Assembly: GCF_018613235.1 (NCBI RefSeq)
Contig: NZ_JAGGQP010000027.1
Span: 123,463-187,462 of the forward strand
Direction of reading: 5' to 3'
DNA: 64,000 nucleotides
Origin: Bacillus sp. ISL-41
Lineage (GTDB): Bacteria; Bacillota; Bacilli; Bacillales; Cytobacillaceae
Shown: one piece after another, positions 1-8,158 of the stretch
How the letters are laid out: every line of letters begins with the position of its first letter
Numbering within the stretch: the stretch's first letter is position 1
The notes under the pieces: model-generated
The model's input: only the letters and a program-made list of their open reading frames with translations
What the model was told of the DNA's origin: nothing
Database searches by the model: none
Program-made: the position numbers and the translations under genes

Positions 1-51
1 CGCAAGACTGTATTCAAAAGAGAACCTGAAGCTGCCCATAAAGCAGTTTAA
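1..51 (+). CDS. C-terminal end of an unidentified gene
   Basis: An open frame runs from the window edge to TAA at 49-51 and ends in the 16 residues RKTVFKREPEAAHKAV. It is followed at once by a strong terminator, which supports a real gene end. Too little is present to name the product. Bases 98-322 after the terminator hold no recognisable gene. Confidence 0.45.
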   Translation, partial: RKTVFKREPEAAHKAV

Positions 52-67
52 CTGAAATCATAACCAG

Positions 68-97
68 AGAGCTGGGCATTTGCCTGGCTCTTTTTTT
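68..97 (+). terminator. Rho-independent terminator
   Basis: A 10-bp stem (AGAGCTGGGC with GCCTGGCTCT, two G-U pairs) and a 4-base loop are followed by seven T. It ends the partial gene at the left edge. Confidence 0.85.
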
Positions 98-322
98 ACG
101 TTTCCCCCCAGCTAATTATTAACTTCCCATTAGTTCGTTTTCCTCCCCGAGTTTTCTCATCTCATTTTTTCCACGTCATTGCCTTTCCAAAGTGTTCAAA
201 ATCCTGACAATATGTTTTTGCTAATTTGTGAACAAAGACTTCCTGCCCGCATTTTAAAATAGAAGATTAATATATTGTAGTGTAATCAAATAATACTTCA
301 TCCTTGAAGGGAAGCGATTGAT

Positions 323-826
323 ATGTTCGCAAATTGGTTAAGGGAAAACAAGGTTGCCGCTGGCCTGTTGACTGTTTTAAGATTATGGCTCGGTTATAAC
401 TGGATGATTGCTGGATGGCATAAAATGACCGGGGAAGGCTTTGATGCAACTGGATATTTGAAAAATGCCATCGCCAATCCGGTAAAAGGTCCTGATGGAA
501 ACATGGTTTATGGCTGGTATGTTTCTTTTCTGGAAAACTTCGCGCTGCCAAACATTGAGCTTTTCAACTTTATAGTACCGGTCGGTGAATTCCTCGTCGG
601 TCTGGGTCTCATTCTTGGCTGCCTGACAACTGCCGCAATGTTCTTCGGCTTAGTAATGAATTTCAGCTTCTTCCTTGCCGGAACCGTATCCCATAATCCA
701 ACAGATATATTCTTCGGTTTCATCATCCTCTTCGCTGGTTTTAACGCAGGGAAGTATGGGTTGGACTACTGGGTGATCCCATATATCAGAAAAACAATTT
801 TCAAACAGAAAGCAGCCACTAAATGA
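323..826 (+). CDS. DoxX-family membrane protein
   Basis: A 167-residue integral membrane protein with about four hydrophobic helices. The N-terminal RLWLGYNWMIAGWHKM stretch is typical of DoxX proteins, including those annotated as thiosulfate:quinone oxidoreductase (DoxD-like) subunits. The ATG follows a GAAGGGA ribosome site. DoxX proteins act in the membrane and have been linked to quinone chemistry or thiol stress. No oxidoreductase partner lies beside it, so a thiosulfate role is only a possibility, although sulfur genes occur 11 kb away. A perfect 10-bp inverted repeat follows the gene, suggesting a single-gene transcript. Confidence 0.75.
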   Translation: MFANWLRENKVAAGLLTVLRLWLGYNWMIAGWHKMTGEGFDATGYLKNAIANPVKGPDGNMVYGWYVSFLENFALPNIELFNFIVPVGEFLVGLGLILGCLTTAAMFFGLVMNFSFFLAGTVSHNPTDIFFGFIILFAGFNAGKYGLDYWVIPYIRKTIFKQKAATK

Positions 827-832
827 ACTTTC

Positions 833-859
833 GGCCTCCTGCGCTCAGGGCAGGAGGCC
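833..859 (+). terminator. Inverted repeat after the DoxX gene
   Basis: GGCCTCCTGC (833-842) pairs perfectly with GCAGGAGGCC (850-859). No long T-run follows, so it may be a weak terminator or a 3' stabilising hairpin. Confidence 0.55.
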
Positions 860-870
860 TTCGGTATTCC

Positions 871-899
871 TTGTCCCAACTGGAAAACTTAGCTATAAT
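871..899 (+). promoter_or_regulatory. Sigma-A promoter of the PAS-STAS gene
   Basis: TTGTCC (871-876) and a perfect TATAAT (894-899) are separated by 17 bp. They lie between the hairpin after the DoxX gene and the TTG start at 937. Confidence 0.75.
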
Positions 900-936
900 T
901 TTACATAGAACGCCTATTAGAATAGGAGCGATTGTT

Positions 937-1713
937 TTGTTCAACCTCGGTGCACTAGAAACCCATCAACTCTTAAATAAAATCAATGAAAATATTTTAA
1001 TTGCTGATCAAGATTACAAAATCGTTTTTATCAATGATTCTGCCCTAAAACTATTGGCCAAAATCGGGCCTTATTTAGGGGTTACTGATCCAGAAGAATT
1101 CCTTGGCAGGGATTTAGGAGAGTTCCATGGCAGCCGTCAACAAAAAATCCTGGCTGAAGGAAAGTTTCCCCATTTCGCCAGCATCACTTTGTTCAATAAA
1201 TTTTCAGCCGAAATTATGGTAGATCGACTTACAAATCATGAGGGCAAGGAACGCGGATTTATTCTTACGTGGAAAGATGTCACTGAATTCGAAGAGGCAC
1301 TGGAGGAAAACAGGAAACAGCTGCAAGTTCTTGATATGCCTGTCATCCCGCTATCCGTCGACTCAGCTGTCCTGGTTCCGGTCATGGGAAAATTGACTGA
1401 AGACCGACTGGTGCTTCTTGGTGACAAAATCCTCTCCCACAGCGCCAGGCAGGGAAATCAATTTGTGATTTTTGACTTTACCGGTGTTTCCGATGAAATT
1501 GACGCATCCATCGCCTTTCGTCTTCAACAGGTCATCAATGCTTTGAAGCTTATGGGTGTTCAATCCATCTATGTAGGGCTCCGTCCCGAAATGGCCAAAT
1601 CAATCGTGCTGAATGGTTTGCATGTTAATGTTCCAACTTTTAACACATTTGTCCATGGAATCCGCTATGTGTGGAAAGAAACAGGTTTCGAACTGGTGAA
1701 AATTGATGATTAA
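937..1713 (+). CDS. PAS-STAS domain signalling protein
   Basis: The frame is open from 823, but the sensible start is the TTG at 937. It sits 8 bp after TAGGAG, and a hairpin and promoter occupy the upstream part. The 258-residue product has an N-terminal PAS-like sensor domain (about residues 10-120, ending in the WKDVTEFEEALEE linker). A C-terminal STAS domain follows (about 130-250, with FDFTGVSDEIDASIAFRL). This layout resembles RsbR-type stressosome co-antagonists and YtvA-like proteins, which pass a signal through STAS phosphorylation. No RsbS/RsbT partner is nearby and the signal is unknown. Confidence 0.75.
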   Translation: MFNLGALETHQLLNKINENILIADQDYKIVFINDSALKLLAKIGPYLGVTDPEEFLGRDLGEFHGSRQQKILAEGKFPHFASITLFNKFSAEIMVDRLTNHEGKERGFILTWKDVTEFEEALEENRKQLQVLDMPVIPLSVDSAVLVPVMGKLTEDRLVLLGDKILSHSARQGNQFVIFDFTGVSDEIDASIAFRLQQVINALKLMGVQSIYVGLRPEMAKSIVLNGLHVNVPTFNTFVHGIRYVWKETGFELVKIDD

Positions 1714-1719
1714 CCATAG

Positions 1720-1750
1720 TAAAAGGCTTGGTCACTGACCCAGCCTTTTA
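1720..1750. terminator. Bidirectional terminator between convergent genes
   Basis: AAAAGGCT with a GG arm pairs with CC and AGCCTTTT around a short loop, with A/T runs on both sides. It serves the PAS-STAS gene (+) and the cupin gene (-). Confidence 0.75.
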
Positions 1751-1756
1751 TCATAC

Positions 1757-2116
1757 TTATATTGTTGGAAGATCGGAAACCGTTCTTTCATTCATTTCTT
1801 CGCCTGTATTTAAGGTTGATTTCGGTTCGAAAAAGATAACATGTGCTTCTTCTTCTGCAATAGGTAGGTGCTCAACTCCTTTAGGGACAATCATGAATTC
1901 CCCTTCTTTCAGGTGTACATCTCGATCCCTGAATTTAAGCAAAATCTCACCTTTTACAACAAGGAACATCTCATCCTCATGTTCATGCATATGCCAGATG
2001 AACTCACCTTTTAGCTTGGCGAACTTTACATGCATATCATTTATTTCTCCTGCGATTTTCGGACTCCAATAATCACTAAAAAGCGAGAACTTTTCGTTGA
2101 TATTTACCTTCTCCAT
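1757..2116 (-). CDS. Cupin-domain protein
   Basis: A 119-residue single-domain cupin. The metal-binding motif HMHEHEDEMFLVVKG (about residues 40-55) and the second motif PKGVEHLPIA (about 75-85) are both visible. The ATG at 2116 follows AGGGGG at normal spacing, and the upstream in-frame ATG lacks a ribosome site. Small cupins like this bind a metal and may act on small organic molecules; the substrate cannot be deduced. It lies 14 bp after the preceding small membrane-protein gene and is probably cotranscribed with it. Confidence 0.8.
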   Translation of the reverse strand: MEKVNINEKFSLFSDYWSPKIAGEINDMHVKFAKLKGEFIWHMHEHEDEMFLVVKGEILLKFRDRDVHLKEGEFMIVPKGVEHLPIAEEEAHVIFFEPKSTLNTGEEMNERTVSDLPTI

Positions 2117-2130
2117 AATTGCCAATCCCC

Positions 2131-2499
2131 CTATTGCCCAAATGGAAACTCCGTATGAATTTCCCAATATTTTGTTATCGTATTTCCGGTTGATAAAATA
2201 AATCCTATTTGCACTTTTTCCGTTTCATTTTCAAAAGTCAAGATACCGACGGGTAAGTAGTCGTATGTAAGTCCGTCATTATACTGGAAGGTCCTCGGGC
2301 TTTCATTTATGTCTGAAATGATTTTAGCAATCTCGTCCTGGTCTTTTATGACCAGGATTGTTGAGCCTTCCATGCCGCTGACTGTCAATTTGTCATAATT
2401 ACCTGACAGAATATTGTGATGATAAGCCCAATATGCTGTCAAAAGAACAACACTCACCAGAACAAAAATGACTGTTACAAGCTTCTTCCTTTTACCCAT
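2131..2499 (-). CDS. Membrane-anchored protein of unknown function
   Basis: A 122-residue protein with a basic N-terminus (MGKRKK), one hydrophobic helix (about residues 7-26) and a mainly extracytoplasmic domain. The start at 2499 follows GGGAGG; a longer frame to 2550 has no ribosome site. The hydrophilic part includes TILVIKDQDEIAKIISDINESPRTF, suggesting a small alpha/beta fold as in several Bacillus anchored proteins of unknown role. I do not recognise the family. It is the first gene of a pair with the cupin. Confidence 0.6.
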   Translation of the reverse strand: MGKRKKLVTVIFVLVSVVLLTAYWAYHHNILSGNYDKLTVSGMEGSTILVIKDQDEIAKIISDINESPRTFQYNDGLTYDYLPVGILTFENETEKVQIGFILSTGNTITKYWEIHTEFPFGQ

Positions 2500-2537
2500 G
2501 CCACTCCCTCCCCTTATCATTTTACCATTTCCTTCAA

Positions 2538-2566
2538 TAAAAAAGACCAACCCGTTGGATTGGCCT
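2538..2566 (-). terminator. Terminator of the DUF445 gene
   Basis: Read on the minus strand, GGCCAATC pairs with GGTTGGTC through G-U pairs and is followed by a T6 run. Confidence 0.7.
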
Positions 2567-2578
2567 CATATTACTATT

Positions 2579-3838
2579 TTACATCACAATAAGCTTGAAG
2601 ATCGTCAAACCAATCCCGATCAGGAAGCCGCAGACGGCTCCGTTCACCCTGATCCATTGCAGGTCTTTTCCCACGTTGTTTTCCATCATGTCAATCAGTG
2701 TTTCTGTATCGAGCTTATCAAGATTTTCTCTGACAAGCTTGCCGATTTTAGAGTGGTTTCTTTCAATCAGACCAGCTATCTTTGCATGGAGCCAGGTTTC
2801 GATTGCTTTTACCTTTTCATCATCAGCTTTGATTTCTTCAATGAACTTTTTCACCACTGGTGTAACCGTATCATCTACAAAGCTGTCTTTTTCGATAAGC
2901 CCAATTGCACGATCCTTCGCCTTGGCCAATACACCTTTGATTTGTTGTGTTAAGTCCATCTCTTCGACCATCTTGTTTTTCCAGGTTTGGATTTCCGACA
3001 TGAGAGCTTCACGCTCATTGATGCTTCCCAGTTCTTTGCGGATTTTATCAAGAATCATATGGCGGTAGCGATTATCATCCTGCTGCAGGTTTTTCATTCT
3101 TTTTAAAATGAATGATTGCAAAATATTGCCTACTTTTTCTTCCGTGATCATATTACTGAACGATTGGATCGCGAATTTCAAAAGACCGTCAGCTTCCGTT
3201 GTATCGATCGCCTGTTTTCCCAGTTTGCCAAGAACCAGTTTCGCTTCATCCTGAGAAGCCCATTTTTCCGTCTCTTGCAATACATAGTCAAAAGCGGCCG
3301 AGTCATACTCTTTTACAAGTATATGGCTGGATGCTTTTTGTAAAAACTCGGAGGAATCTGCTGATAACAGGAATCCTTTGATTTCCTGTTCAATCGTCGG
3401 TGCAAATCTTTCTACGTCTATTTTTTTCACAACATCCAGACTGAAAGACTGGATACTTTTTTTAACAGACTCAGAATGCAATTCCTTCTCAACCGTTTCG
3501 AAAATTTTATCAAGAATATGAATCTGCTTGAACTTTTCCATGATGCTCTCTTTCGTGAGCCAGTCATTCTCAAGCATGTTGATTAACGCGCGCGTTACTT
3601 TATCACGATTTTTCGGCAAAAGTGCCGTGTGCGGAATCGGGATTCCCATCGGGTGCCTGAATAGCGCCGTTACCGCAAACCAGTCAGCAAGTCCGCCGAC
3701 AAGACCAGCTTCAAAGCCGCCCATCAGCAATTTCCCGATCAATGAATCCTGAAACGGAATCGCAGCGAGGAACCCCGCTCCCATAATCGCCAGCGAAATA
3801 GCCGCTAGATGTCTAGATCTCTTATCACGTTTTTCCAT
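2579..3838 (-). CDS. DUF445-family membrane-associated protein
   Basis: A 419-residue protein with hydrophobic helices at both ends (about residues 10-30 and 398-417) and a long charged helical middle. The N-terminal GGLADWFAVTALFRHPMGIPIPHTALLP signature marks the DUF445 family. Members are conserved in Bacillus and proposed to be membrane-associated coiled-coil proteins, but their biochemical function is not established. The ATG at 3838 is preceded by GAGGGA. It appears to be a single-gene unit with its own terminator. Confidence 0.85.
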   Translation of the reverse strand: MEKRDKRSRHLAAISLAIMGAGFLAAIPFQDSLIGKLLMGGFEAGLVGGLADWFAVTALFRHPMGIPIPHTALLPKNRDKVTRALINMLENDWLTKESIMEKFKQIHILDKIFETVEKELHSESVKKSIQSFSLDVVKKIDVERFAPTIEQEIKGFLLSADSSEFLQKASSHILVKEYDSAAFDYVLQETEKWASQDEAKLVLGKLGKQAIDTTEADGLLKFAIQSFSNMITEEKVGNILQSFILKRMKNLQQDDNRYRHMILDKIRKELGSINEREALMSEIQTWKNKMVEEMDLTQQIKGVLAKAKDRAIGLIEKDSFVDDTVTPVVKKFIEEIKADDEKVKAIETWLHAKIAGLIERNHSKIGKLVRENLDKLDTETLIDMMENNVGKDLQWIRVNGAVCGFLIGIGLTIFKLIVM

Positions 3839-3841
3839 ATA

Positions 3842-4175
3842 TCTCCCTCAGTTACTGTTTGATTGATGCCAAATTCCACCTTGTTCGTCAAAATCCTACT
3901 ATTAAAAGAACAAAAGAGCCTTTATAAAAAGAGTCTCTTCAATATTTTAACCAATTTATAGGGGAGAAAGCTATAAAAAAGGAAAGGCTCTTTTCTCAAA
4001 CACGTTGCTATTGACTAAAAAAATAGGATTCAATGACCTATTTTTCTCACATAAATACGCTTATTACTAAGAAAAGAGCTTGCACACTTATTACCGAACT
4101 ACAAAACGGCTTATTATCACGTTAAAATTGGCTTTAGGATTTTAACAACAATCTTTACGAAAACAACCAAAAGAA
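3842..4175. other. Gene-free interval with an inverted repeat
   Basis: No convincing gene was seen on either strand. AAAAGAGCCTTT (3912-3923) and AAAGGCTCTTTT (3983-3994) form a 12-bp inverted repeat with a 59-base loop. CTTATTA motifs recur at 4060, 4087 and 4110. The promoter of the DUF445 gene should lie at the left end. Confidence 0.5.
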
Positions 4176-4206
4176 AAGTCCCGGGAGTTTAGGCTTCCGG
4201 GACTTC
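4176..4206 (-). terminator. Terminator of the chromate-transporter pair
   Basis: AGTCCCGGGAG and TTCCGGGACT form a strong stem. On the minus strand it is followed by TTTTCTTTT. Confidence 0.85.
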
Positions 4207-4264
4207 AATATTATGACTCTCCTGCTTCATCCATTCTGCCTTTCTGAAGCCTTGGAATTCTTGC

Positions 4265-4795
4265 TTACGATAAAACAATGGCACCGTAAACAAGGGACCC
4301 TGCGATGACATAGGCAGGGTGGACTTTGAGTTTTTCCATCAGGATGAAGCTGATTCCGCCAATCAGAATGGTCTGCATCAGGCCGACCCCCTCATAGGAA
4401 GAGAAAAAGAAATCATAGGTCATGACTCCTAAAAGGACGGCAATGACAGGGCGGACGACAATTGTCAGCCTTTTGACACGGGGTGAATCTTTGAACTTCA
4501 TCAACAAACCGAGCAAGCTGATCATCAGGATTAGGGATGGTGCTACCGTGGCAAATACCCCAACTATAGCACCGAGGATTCCTCCTTCTGCATATCCGAT
4601 ATACCCAGCCATCTTGGTGGCAATCGGTCCTGGCAGGGCGTTCCCCATCGCCAGCACTTCACTGAATTCATTGACTGACATCCATCCATAACGGTCAACG
4701 ACTTCATTTTCAATTAATGGAATCGAGGCAGGACCGCCGCCATATCCTAAAATCCCGGGAATGAAAAAGGCCAGAAATATATGGAAATAAATCAC
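4265..4795 (-). CDS. Chromate transporter, half-size ChrA subunit (second)
   Basis: A 176-residue membrane protein of the CHR superfamily with the motif GILGYGGGPASIPL near the N-terminus and GNALPGPIATKMAGYIGY after it. It is one of two short CHR proteins encoded in tandem. In Bacillus such pairs (YwrA/YwrB type) are thought to assemble into a transporter that expels chromate; other anions are possible. It starts with GTG overlapping the stop of the upstream partner (GTGA), implying translational coupling. Confidence 0.85.
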   Translation of the reverse strand: MIYFHIFLAFFIPGILGYGGGPASIPLIENEVVDRYGWMSVNEFSEVLAMGNALPGPIATKMAGYIGYAEGGILGAIVGVFATVAPSLILMISLLGLLMKFKDSPRVKRLTIVVRPVIAVLLGVMTYDFFFSSYEGVGLMQTILIGGISFILMEKLKVHPAYVIAGSLVYGAIVLS

Positions 4796-5367
4796 TCCTC
4801 CTCCCCTCCTGTTTGTTTATTTTCAGAGGTTGCAGGGTCTTTTTTCAGCAAGGCGCCGAGCAGCAATACAAAGATTAAAATTGCGGGATGCAGATTCAAG
4901 TATTGAAGAAGAACCAGGCTGCCAATAAGCGCCACAAATGTCCACGCCCATCCGAGGTTTGATTTGCCTGACTTCTTGATAAAATCCCATGTCAGAACGG
5001 CAAGCATGACGGCAACAACTGGTACAACAGCCTCTGTCATTCCTATCACCCATGGCTCATCTTTGTATGAGTTCAGGCCCGTCAGCAGCAGGATCATCAG
5101 GATGATTGCCGGAATCATCGTTGCTGTAAGGGCATTGATCATACCAAGGTATCCGCCTACTCGATAGCCAATGTAGCCGGCCATTTTTGTGGCAATCGGA
5201 CCTGGCAGCGCATTGCCCAAAGCAAGAATATCACCGAATTCATCAGAGTCCATCCATTTATATTTTTCAACTACTTCCTTATGTACAAGCGGAATCGAAG
5301 ACGGGCCGCCGCCATATCCGAGGATTCCGACGCGAAAAAACGCTAAGAATAAATCTCTTTGCTTCAA
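4792..5367 (-). CDS. Chromate transporter, half-size ChrA subunit (first)
   Basis: A 191-residue membrane protein with the same CHR motifs as its partner (GILGYGGGPSSIPL, GNALPGPIATKMAGYIGY) and about six hydrophobic helices. The two are paralogues from an ancient duplication and usually occur together in opposite topologies. The ATG at 5367 follows an AGAAGGTGA ribosome site. The pair forms a two-gene operon closed by the terminator at 4176-4206. The substrate, probably chromate or a related oxyanion, is inferred from family only. Confidence 0.85.
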   Translation of the reverse strand: MKQRDLFLAFFRVGILGYGGGPSSIPLVHKEVVEKYKWMDSDEFGDILALGNALPGPIATKMAGYIGYRVGGYLGMINALTATMIPAIILMILLLTGLNSYKDEPWVIGMTEAVVPVVAVMLAVLTWDFIKKSGKSNLGWAWTFVALIGSLVLLQYLNLHPAILIFVLLLGALLKKDPATSENKQTGGEEE

Positions 5368-5500
5368 AACTTCACCTTCTCTTCTGTTATTGGTACATGA
5401 AGATCCTTGAATATAACTCTTGTTTCTTTTAATTTTATTATAGACTCATATAATCGATCCTGCATGCCAAATTCAAGAAAAGAGCCTTGACTAAACAACA

Positions 5501-5532
5501 GAAAAAAGCAGACTGTGATTCCCCAGCCTGCC
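5501..5532 (-). terminator. Terminator of the Ktr operon
   Basis: On the minus strand GCAGGCTG and CAGTCTGC pair around GGGAATCA and are followed by TTTTTTCTG. Confidence 0.8.
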
Positions 5533-5542
5533 TCGATGTAGA

Positions 5543-6199
5543 TTATTTTATTTTCGTAAACTTGTTCAAATCACCATTCTCACCTAGTACAATCAGGATA
5601 TCCTCTGCCCTTAGCGTTTTCTCTGGGTCTGGAGAGATGTCGACCTTGTTGGCTGTCTTCACGCCGATAACCGTGATATTATATTTGGCACGCAGATTGA
5701 TTTCAATCAGGTTCTTTCCTGCCATGCTCATCGGAAGCTTGATTTCCTCGATACTGTAGTCATCCGATAGCTCGATAAAGTTCAATACATTGGGTGATGC
5801 CATTAGCTGATGGGCAACTCTCTCCCCCATATCCCGTTCCGGGAAGATGACTTTGTCCGCCCCAACCTTGAACAATACTTGCGCATGATGTTTGTTAAGG
5901 GCTTTGGCAACAACATTGGCAACACCCATTTCTTTTAAAATAAGAACGGTAAGGATACTTGCCTGGATATCGTCCCCGATTGCCACAATGACTGTATCAA
6001 AGTTCCTGATTCCTACAGCCTTTAACGTTTGCTCGTCCGTTGAGTCGCCGATTACCGCATGGGTAACAAACTCCTTATAGTCCTCGATATGTTGTTCACT
6101 TTTATCAATCGCCAACACTTCGACTCCTTCATTATATAAAGTCGTCGCTACACTGGACCCGAAACGGCCCATGCCGATTACTGCGTATTGTTTTGCCAT
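5543..6199 (-). CDS. Ktr potassium uptake regulatory subunit (KtrA/KtrC type, RCK protein)
   Basis: A 218-residue cytosolic protein with an RCK_N Rossmann domain (GMGRFG at about residues 9-14, acidic end of the second strand at AIDKSE) and an RCK_C domain (about 135-218). Such proteins form octameric rings that gate the Ktr potassium channel in response to ATP/ADP. c-di-AMP inhibits by binding the RCK_C domain. The ATG at 6199 follows AGGAGGA. It lies 13 bp after the transporter gene. Sequence alone does not settle whether it is the KtrA or the KtrC orthologue. Confidence 0.9.
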   Translation of the reverse strand: MAKQYAVIGMGRFGSSVATTLYNEGVEVLAIDKSEQHIEDYKEFVTHAVIGDSTDEQTLKAVGIRNFDTVIVAIGDDIQASILTVLILKEMGVANVVAKALNKHHAQVLFKVGADKVIFPERDMGERVAHQLMASPNVLNFIELSDDYSIEEIKLPMSMAGKNLIEINLRAKYNITVIGVKTANKVDISPDPEKTLRAEDILIVLGENGDLNKFTKIK

Positions 6200-6212
6200 A
6201 AAAAACTTCCTC

Positions 6213-7553
6213 CTACCCAATCATCACTTTTCCAGCTGGATATCGATAATGATCCTCTTTTCTTTTTTTCGTAATTGCAAAAGCCAGTGTCAGCGGGCCA
6301 ATCCTGCCCGCGAACATCGTAATCGTTATTAATATTTTTCCATACGGTGACAGCTCAGTGGTCAAGCCCATGGAAAGCCCTACAGTTGAAAAGGCAGAAA
6401 CTGTCTCAAAGAATATCATCAAGAACTCTTTTCCTGGTTCAGTGATGGTCAGCACCATTGTAACCAATCCTATTGAAAAAAGTGAAATCAGTGTAATCGT
6501 CAACGACTTGGAGACAATGCTTTGATCCATTCTTCTGCCAAAGAATGTGATATCCTCCCTGCCGCGGATTTGTGACCTGACTGCACCAATTAGGACCGCA
6601 AATGTGGTTGTCTTGATTCCTCCGCCCGCAGAGCCTGGCGAAGCGCCAATGAACATCAGGAAGATGATCAAAAACAAGGTTGACTGCTTCAAGTCCGGGA
6701 TATTCAAGGTATTAGATCCTGCTGTCCTCGGTGTGACAGCCTGGTAAAACGCTCCGAATATTTTACCAGTCATCGTCATTGGCTTCAAGGTGGACGGATT
6801 GCTGAATTCCAGGATAAAAAACAGAAGAGCACCTCCAAACACCAATACAGCCGATATTGCTAAAACGATTTTTGAGTGCAGGGAAAGTCTCCCTGTCCTG
6901 CGATAGTCAAATAGCTCATTCATGACAATGAAGCCAATCCCGCCCAGACTGATAAGAGTGATCATGGTAAGATTGACGACCGGATCATCAGCATATGCAG
7001 TCAGCCCTTTGAACCCGCCCATCAAATCAAATCCGGCATTATTAAAGTTCGATACGGCATGAAAAAAACCAAAATAAATCGCCTTGCCTGCAGCCATCTC
7101 CTGTGAAAATCTCAGAGACAGAATGATTCCGCCAGTAATTTCGACTACCGCTGTAAAAAGGAAGATTCGTTTGACAAGCCTGACAATCCCTTCTACAGTC
7201 GCGTTATTCAATGATTCCTGGATAATCAGCCTTTCTTTAAAAGAAATTCTTTTTCCTAAAATAAATGCAAGCAAAGTGGCGAAACTCATGAAACCCAGTC
7301 CGCCAACCTGGATCATCGACAGGATGACCATTTCACCAAAACGTGTAAAGGTATCGCCTGTGTCAACGACGACAAGACCTGTTACACAGGTTGCTGAAGT
7401 TGCCGTAAACAATGCATCCAAAATCGGAAGTCCCCTGCCATTCACTGTGGAAGCCGGCAGTGAGAGCAACACAGTCCCTAACAATATAATGGCTCCAAAT
7501 CCAAAAACAAGTACTTTCGGGGGATCCATCCTAAAAAACAACTTCTTGCGCAT
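6213..7553 (-). CDS. Ktr potassium uptake transmembrane subunit (KtrB/KtrD type)
   Basis: A 446-residue TrkH/KtrB-family membrane protein. Its four pore repeats are visible: TSATCVTGL, VSNFNNAGFDL, TPRTAGSNT and SAFSTVGLSMG, each with the central glycine of the potassium filter. It forms the dimeric K+ (Na+-coupled) translocation pore and needs the cytosolic RCK ring encoded next. The ATG at 7553 follows GAAGGAAG. A c-di-AMP riboswitch with a terminator precedes it, so both transcription and protein activity are expected to fall when c-di-AMP is high. Confidence 0.92.
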   Translation of the reverse strand: MRKKLFFRMDPPKVLVFGFGAIILLGTVLLSLPASTVNGRGLPILDALFTATSATCVTGLVVVDTGDTFTRFGEMVILSMIQVGGLGFMSFATLLAFILGKRISFKERLIIQESLNNATVEGIVRLVKRIFLFTAVVEITGGIILSLRFSQEMAAGKAIYFGFFHAVSNFNNAGFDLMGGFKGLTAYADDPVVNLTMITLISLGGIGFIVMNELFDYRRTGRLSLHSKIVLAISAVLVFGGALLFFILEFSNPSTLKPMTMTGKIFGAFYQAVTPRTAGSNTLNIPDLKQSTLFLIIFLMFIGASPGSAGGGIKTTTFAVLIGAVRSQIRGREDITFFGRRMDQSIVSKSLTITLISLFSIGLVTMVLTITEPGKEFLMIFFETVSAFSTVGLSMGLTTELSPYGKILITITMFAGRIGPLTLAFAITKKRKEDHYRYPAGKVMIG

Positions 7554-7663
7554 GATTCTTCCTTCTTTCCTTAGTATGAGGAATTATGCGTCTAATATTT
7601 CTTTGCAGGGACTTTGTTCAAACTGGAATTTTAGCATAGCCGGCATATCTAAAATACAGCAAA

Positions 7664-7685
7664 ACAAAAAAGCCCCCAGAGGCTA
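7664..7685 (-). terminator. Expression-platform terminator of the c-di-AMP riboswitch
   Basis: On the minus strand AGCCT-CTGG-GGGCT is followed by TTTTTTG. An upstream AGGCT (about 7694-7698) can pair with the AGCCT arm as an antiterminator, consistent with riboswitch-controlled termination before the Ktr genes. Confidence 0.65.
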
Positions 7686-7744
7686 AAAGATAGCAGCCTT
7701 GTGGACTTTTGAACATACCTGTCACACAAGCTTCATCTTCCTCT

Positions 7745-7880
7745 TCTTCAACGCTTACGGAGTTAGCTGTCGGATTAGGGCTCAGAATAGCCCCGCCTAT
7801 CATTCAGGCCTCACCCCAAGTGGATTTCCATCCACAAAGTTGGTTCCCCCGCTCCTATTGGATTCAGCGATTTAGAAATA
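7745..7880 (-). promoter_or_regulatory. c-di-AMP riboswitch (ydaO/yuaA type)
   Basis: Read on the minus strand, the segment contains the conserved ydaO blocks in order: AATCC near the 5' side, GCGGGGGAACCA, TTGGGGTGA, and near the 3' end AATCCGACAGCTAACTCCGT with AAGCGT. It lies between a sigma-A promoter and the terminator, 190 bp before the Ktr transporter gene. In Bacillus this RNA class binds c-di-AMP and shuts off potassium-uptake genes. A 61-codon open frame over the element is a by-product of the RNA. Confidence 0.92.
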
Positions 7881-7911
7881 TGAAACTCATTTAATATCTT
7901 AAACTGCTGTA

Positions 7912-7941
7912 ATCATACTCCTCCCTCATTCTACTTGTAAA
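7912..7941 (-). promoter_or_regulatory. Promoter of the riboswitch-Ktr transcript
   Basis: On the minus strand TTTACA (7941-7936) and TATGAT (7917-7912) are 18 bp apart, ending about 30 bp before the first riboswitch block. Confidence 0.6.
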
Positions 7942-8158
7942 CATGAAAAGGACGCCAAAAATGACTCTTTTTATTCAATTTAACCCGATATTTATGCCAA
8001 ATCACAGTCTCTCTCACTGAATCACCGTTTTGCTTCGTTTTTTACTTCGTTTATAACCTGGGCAGTTCCCACTAGTTTATAGTGATTCATTTAAAGGTAA
8101 ATAATAGGGTTGATAAAATACTTATTTTTGTGAAGAGATTTTGGGGAGGTTATCCTGG

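Noticed and set aside
323..826. Thiosulfate:quinone oxidoreductase as a firm call for the DoxX protein
   Set aside because: DoxX proteins are diverse and no DoxA-like partner or sulfur gene is adjacent.
823..936. N-terminal 38-codon extension of the PAS-STAS protein
   Set aside because: The stretch contains a hairpin and a sigma-A promoter, and the TTG at 937 has a proper ribosome site.
2468..3752. Several plus-strand reading frames of 60-161 codons
   Set aside because: They are antisense to the DUF445 gene, lack ribosome sites and have no recognisable protein features.
7618..7803. 61-codon minus-strand reading frame before the Ktr genes
   Set aside because: It lies inside the conserved blocks and terminator of the c-di-AMP riboswitch and has no ribosome site.
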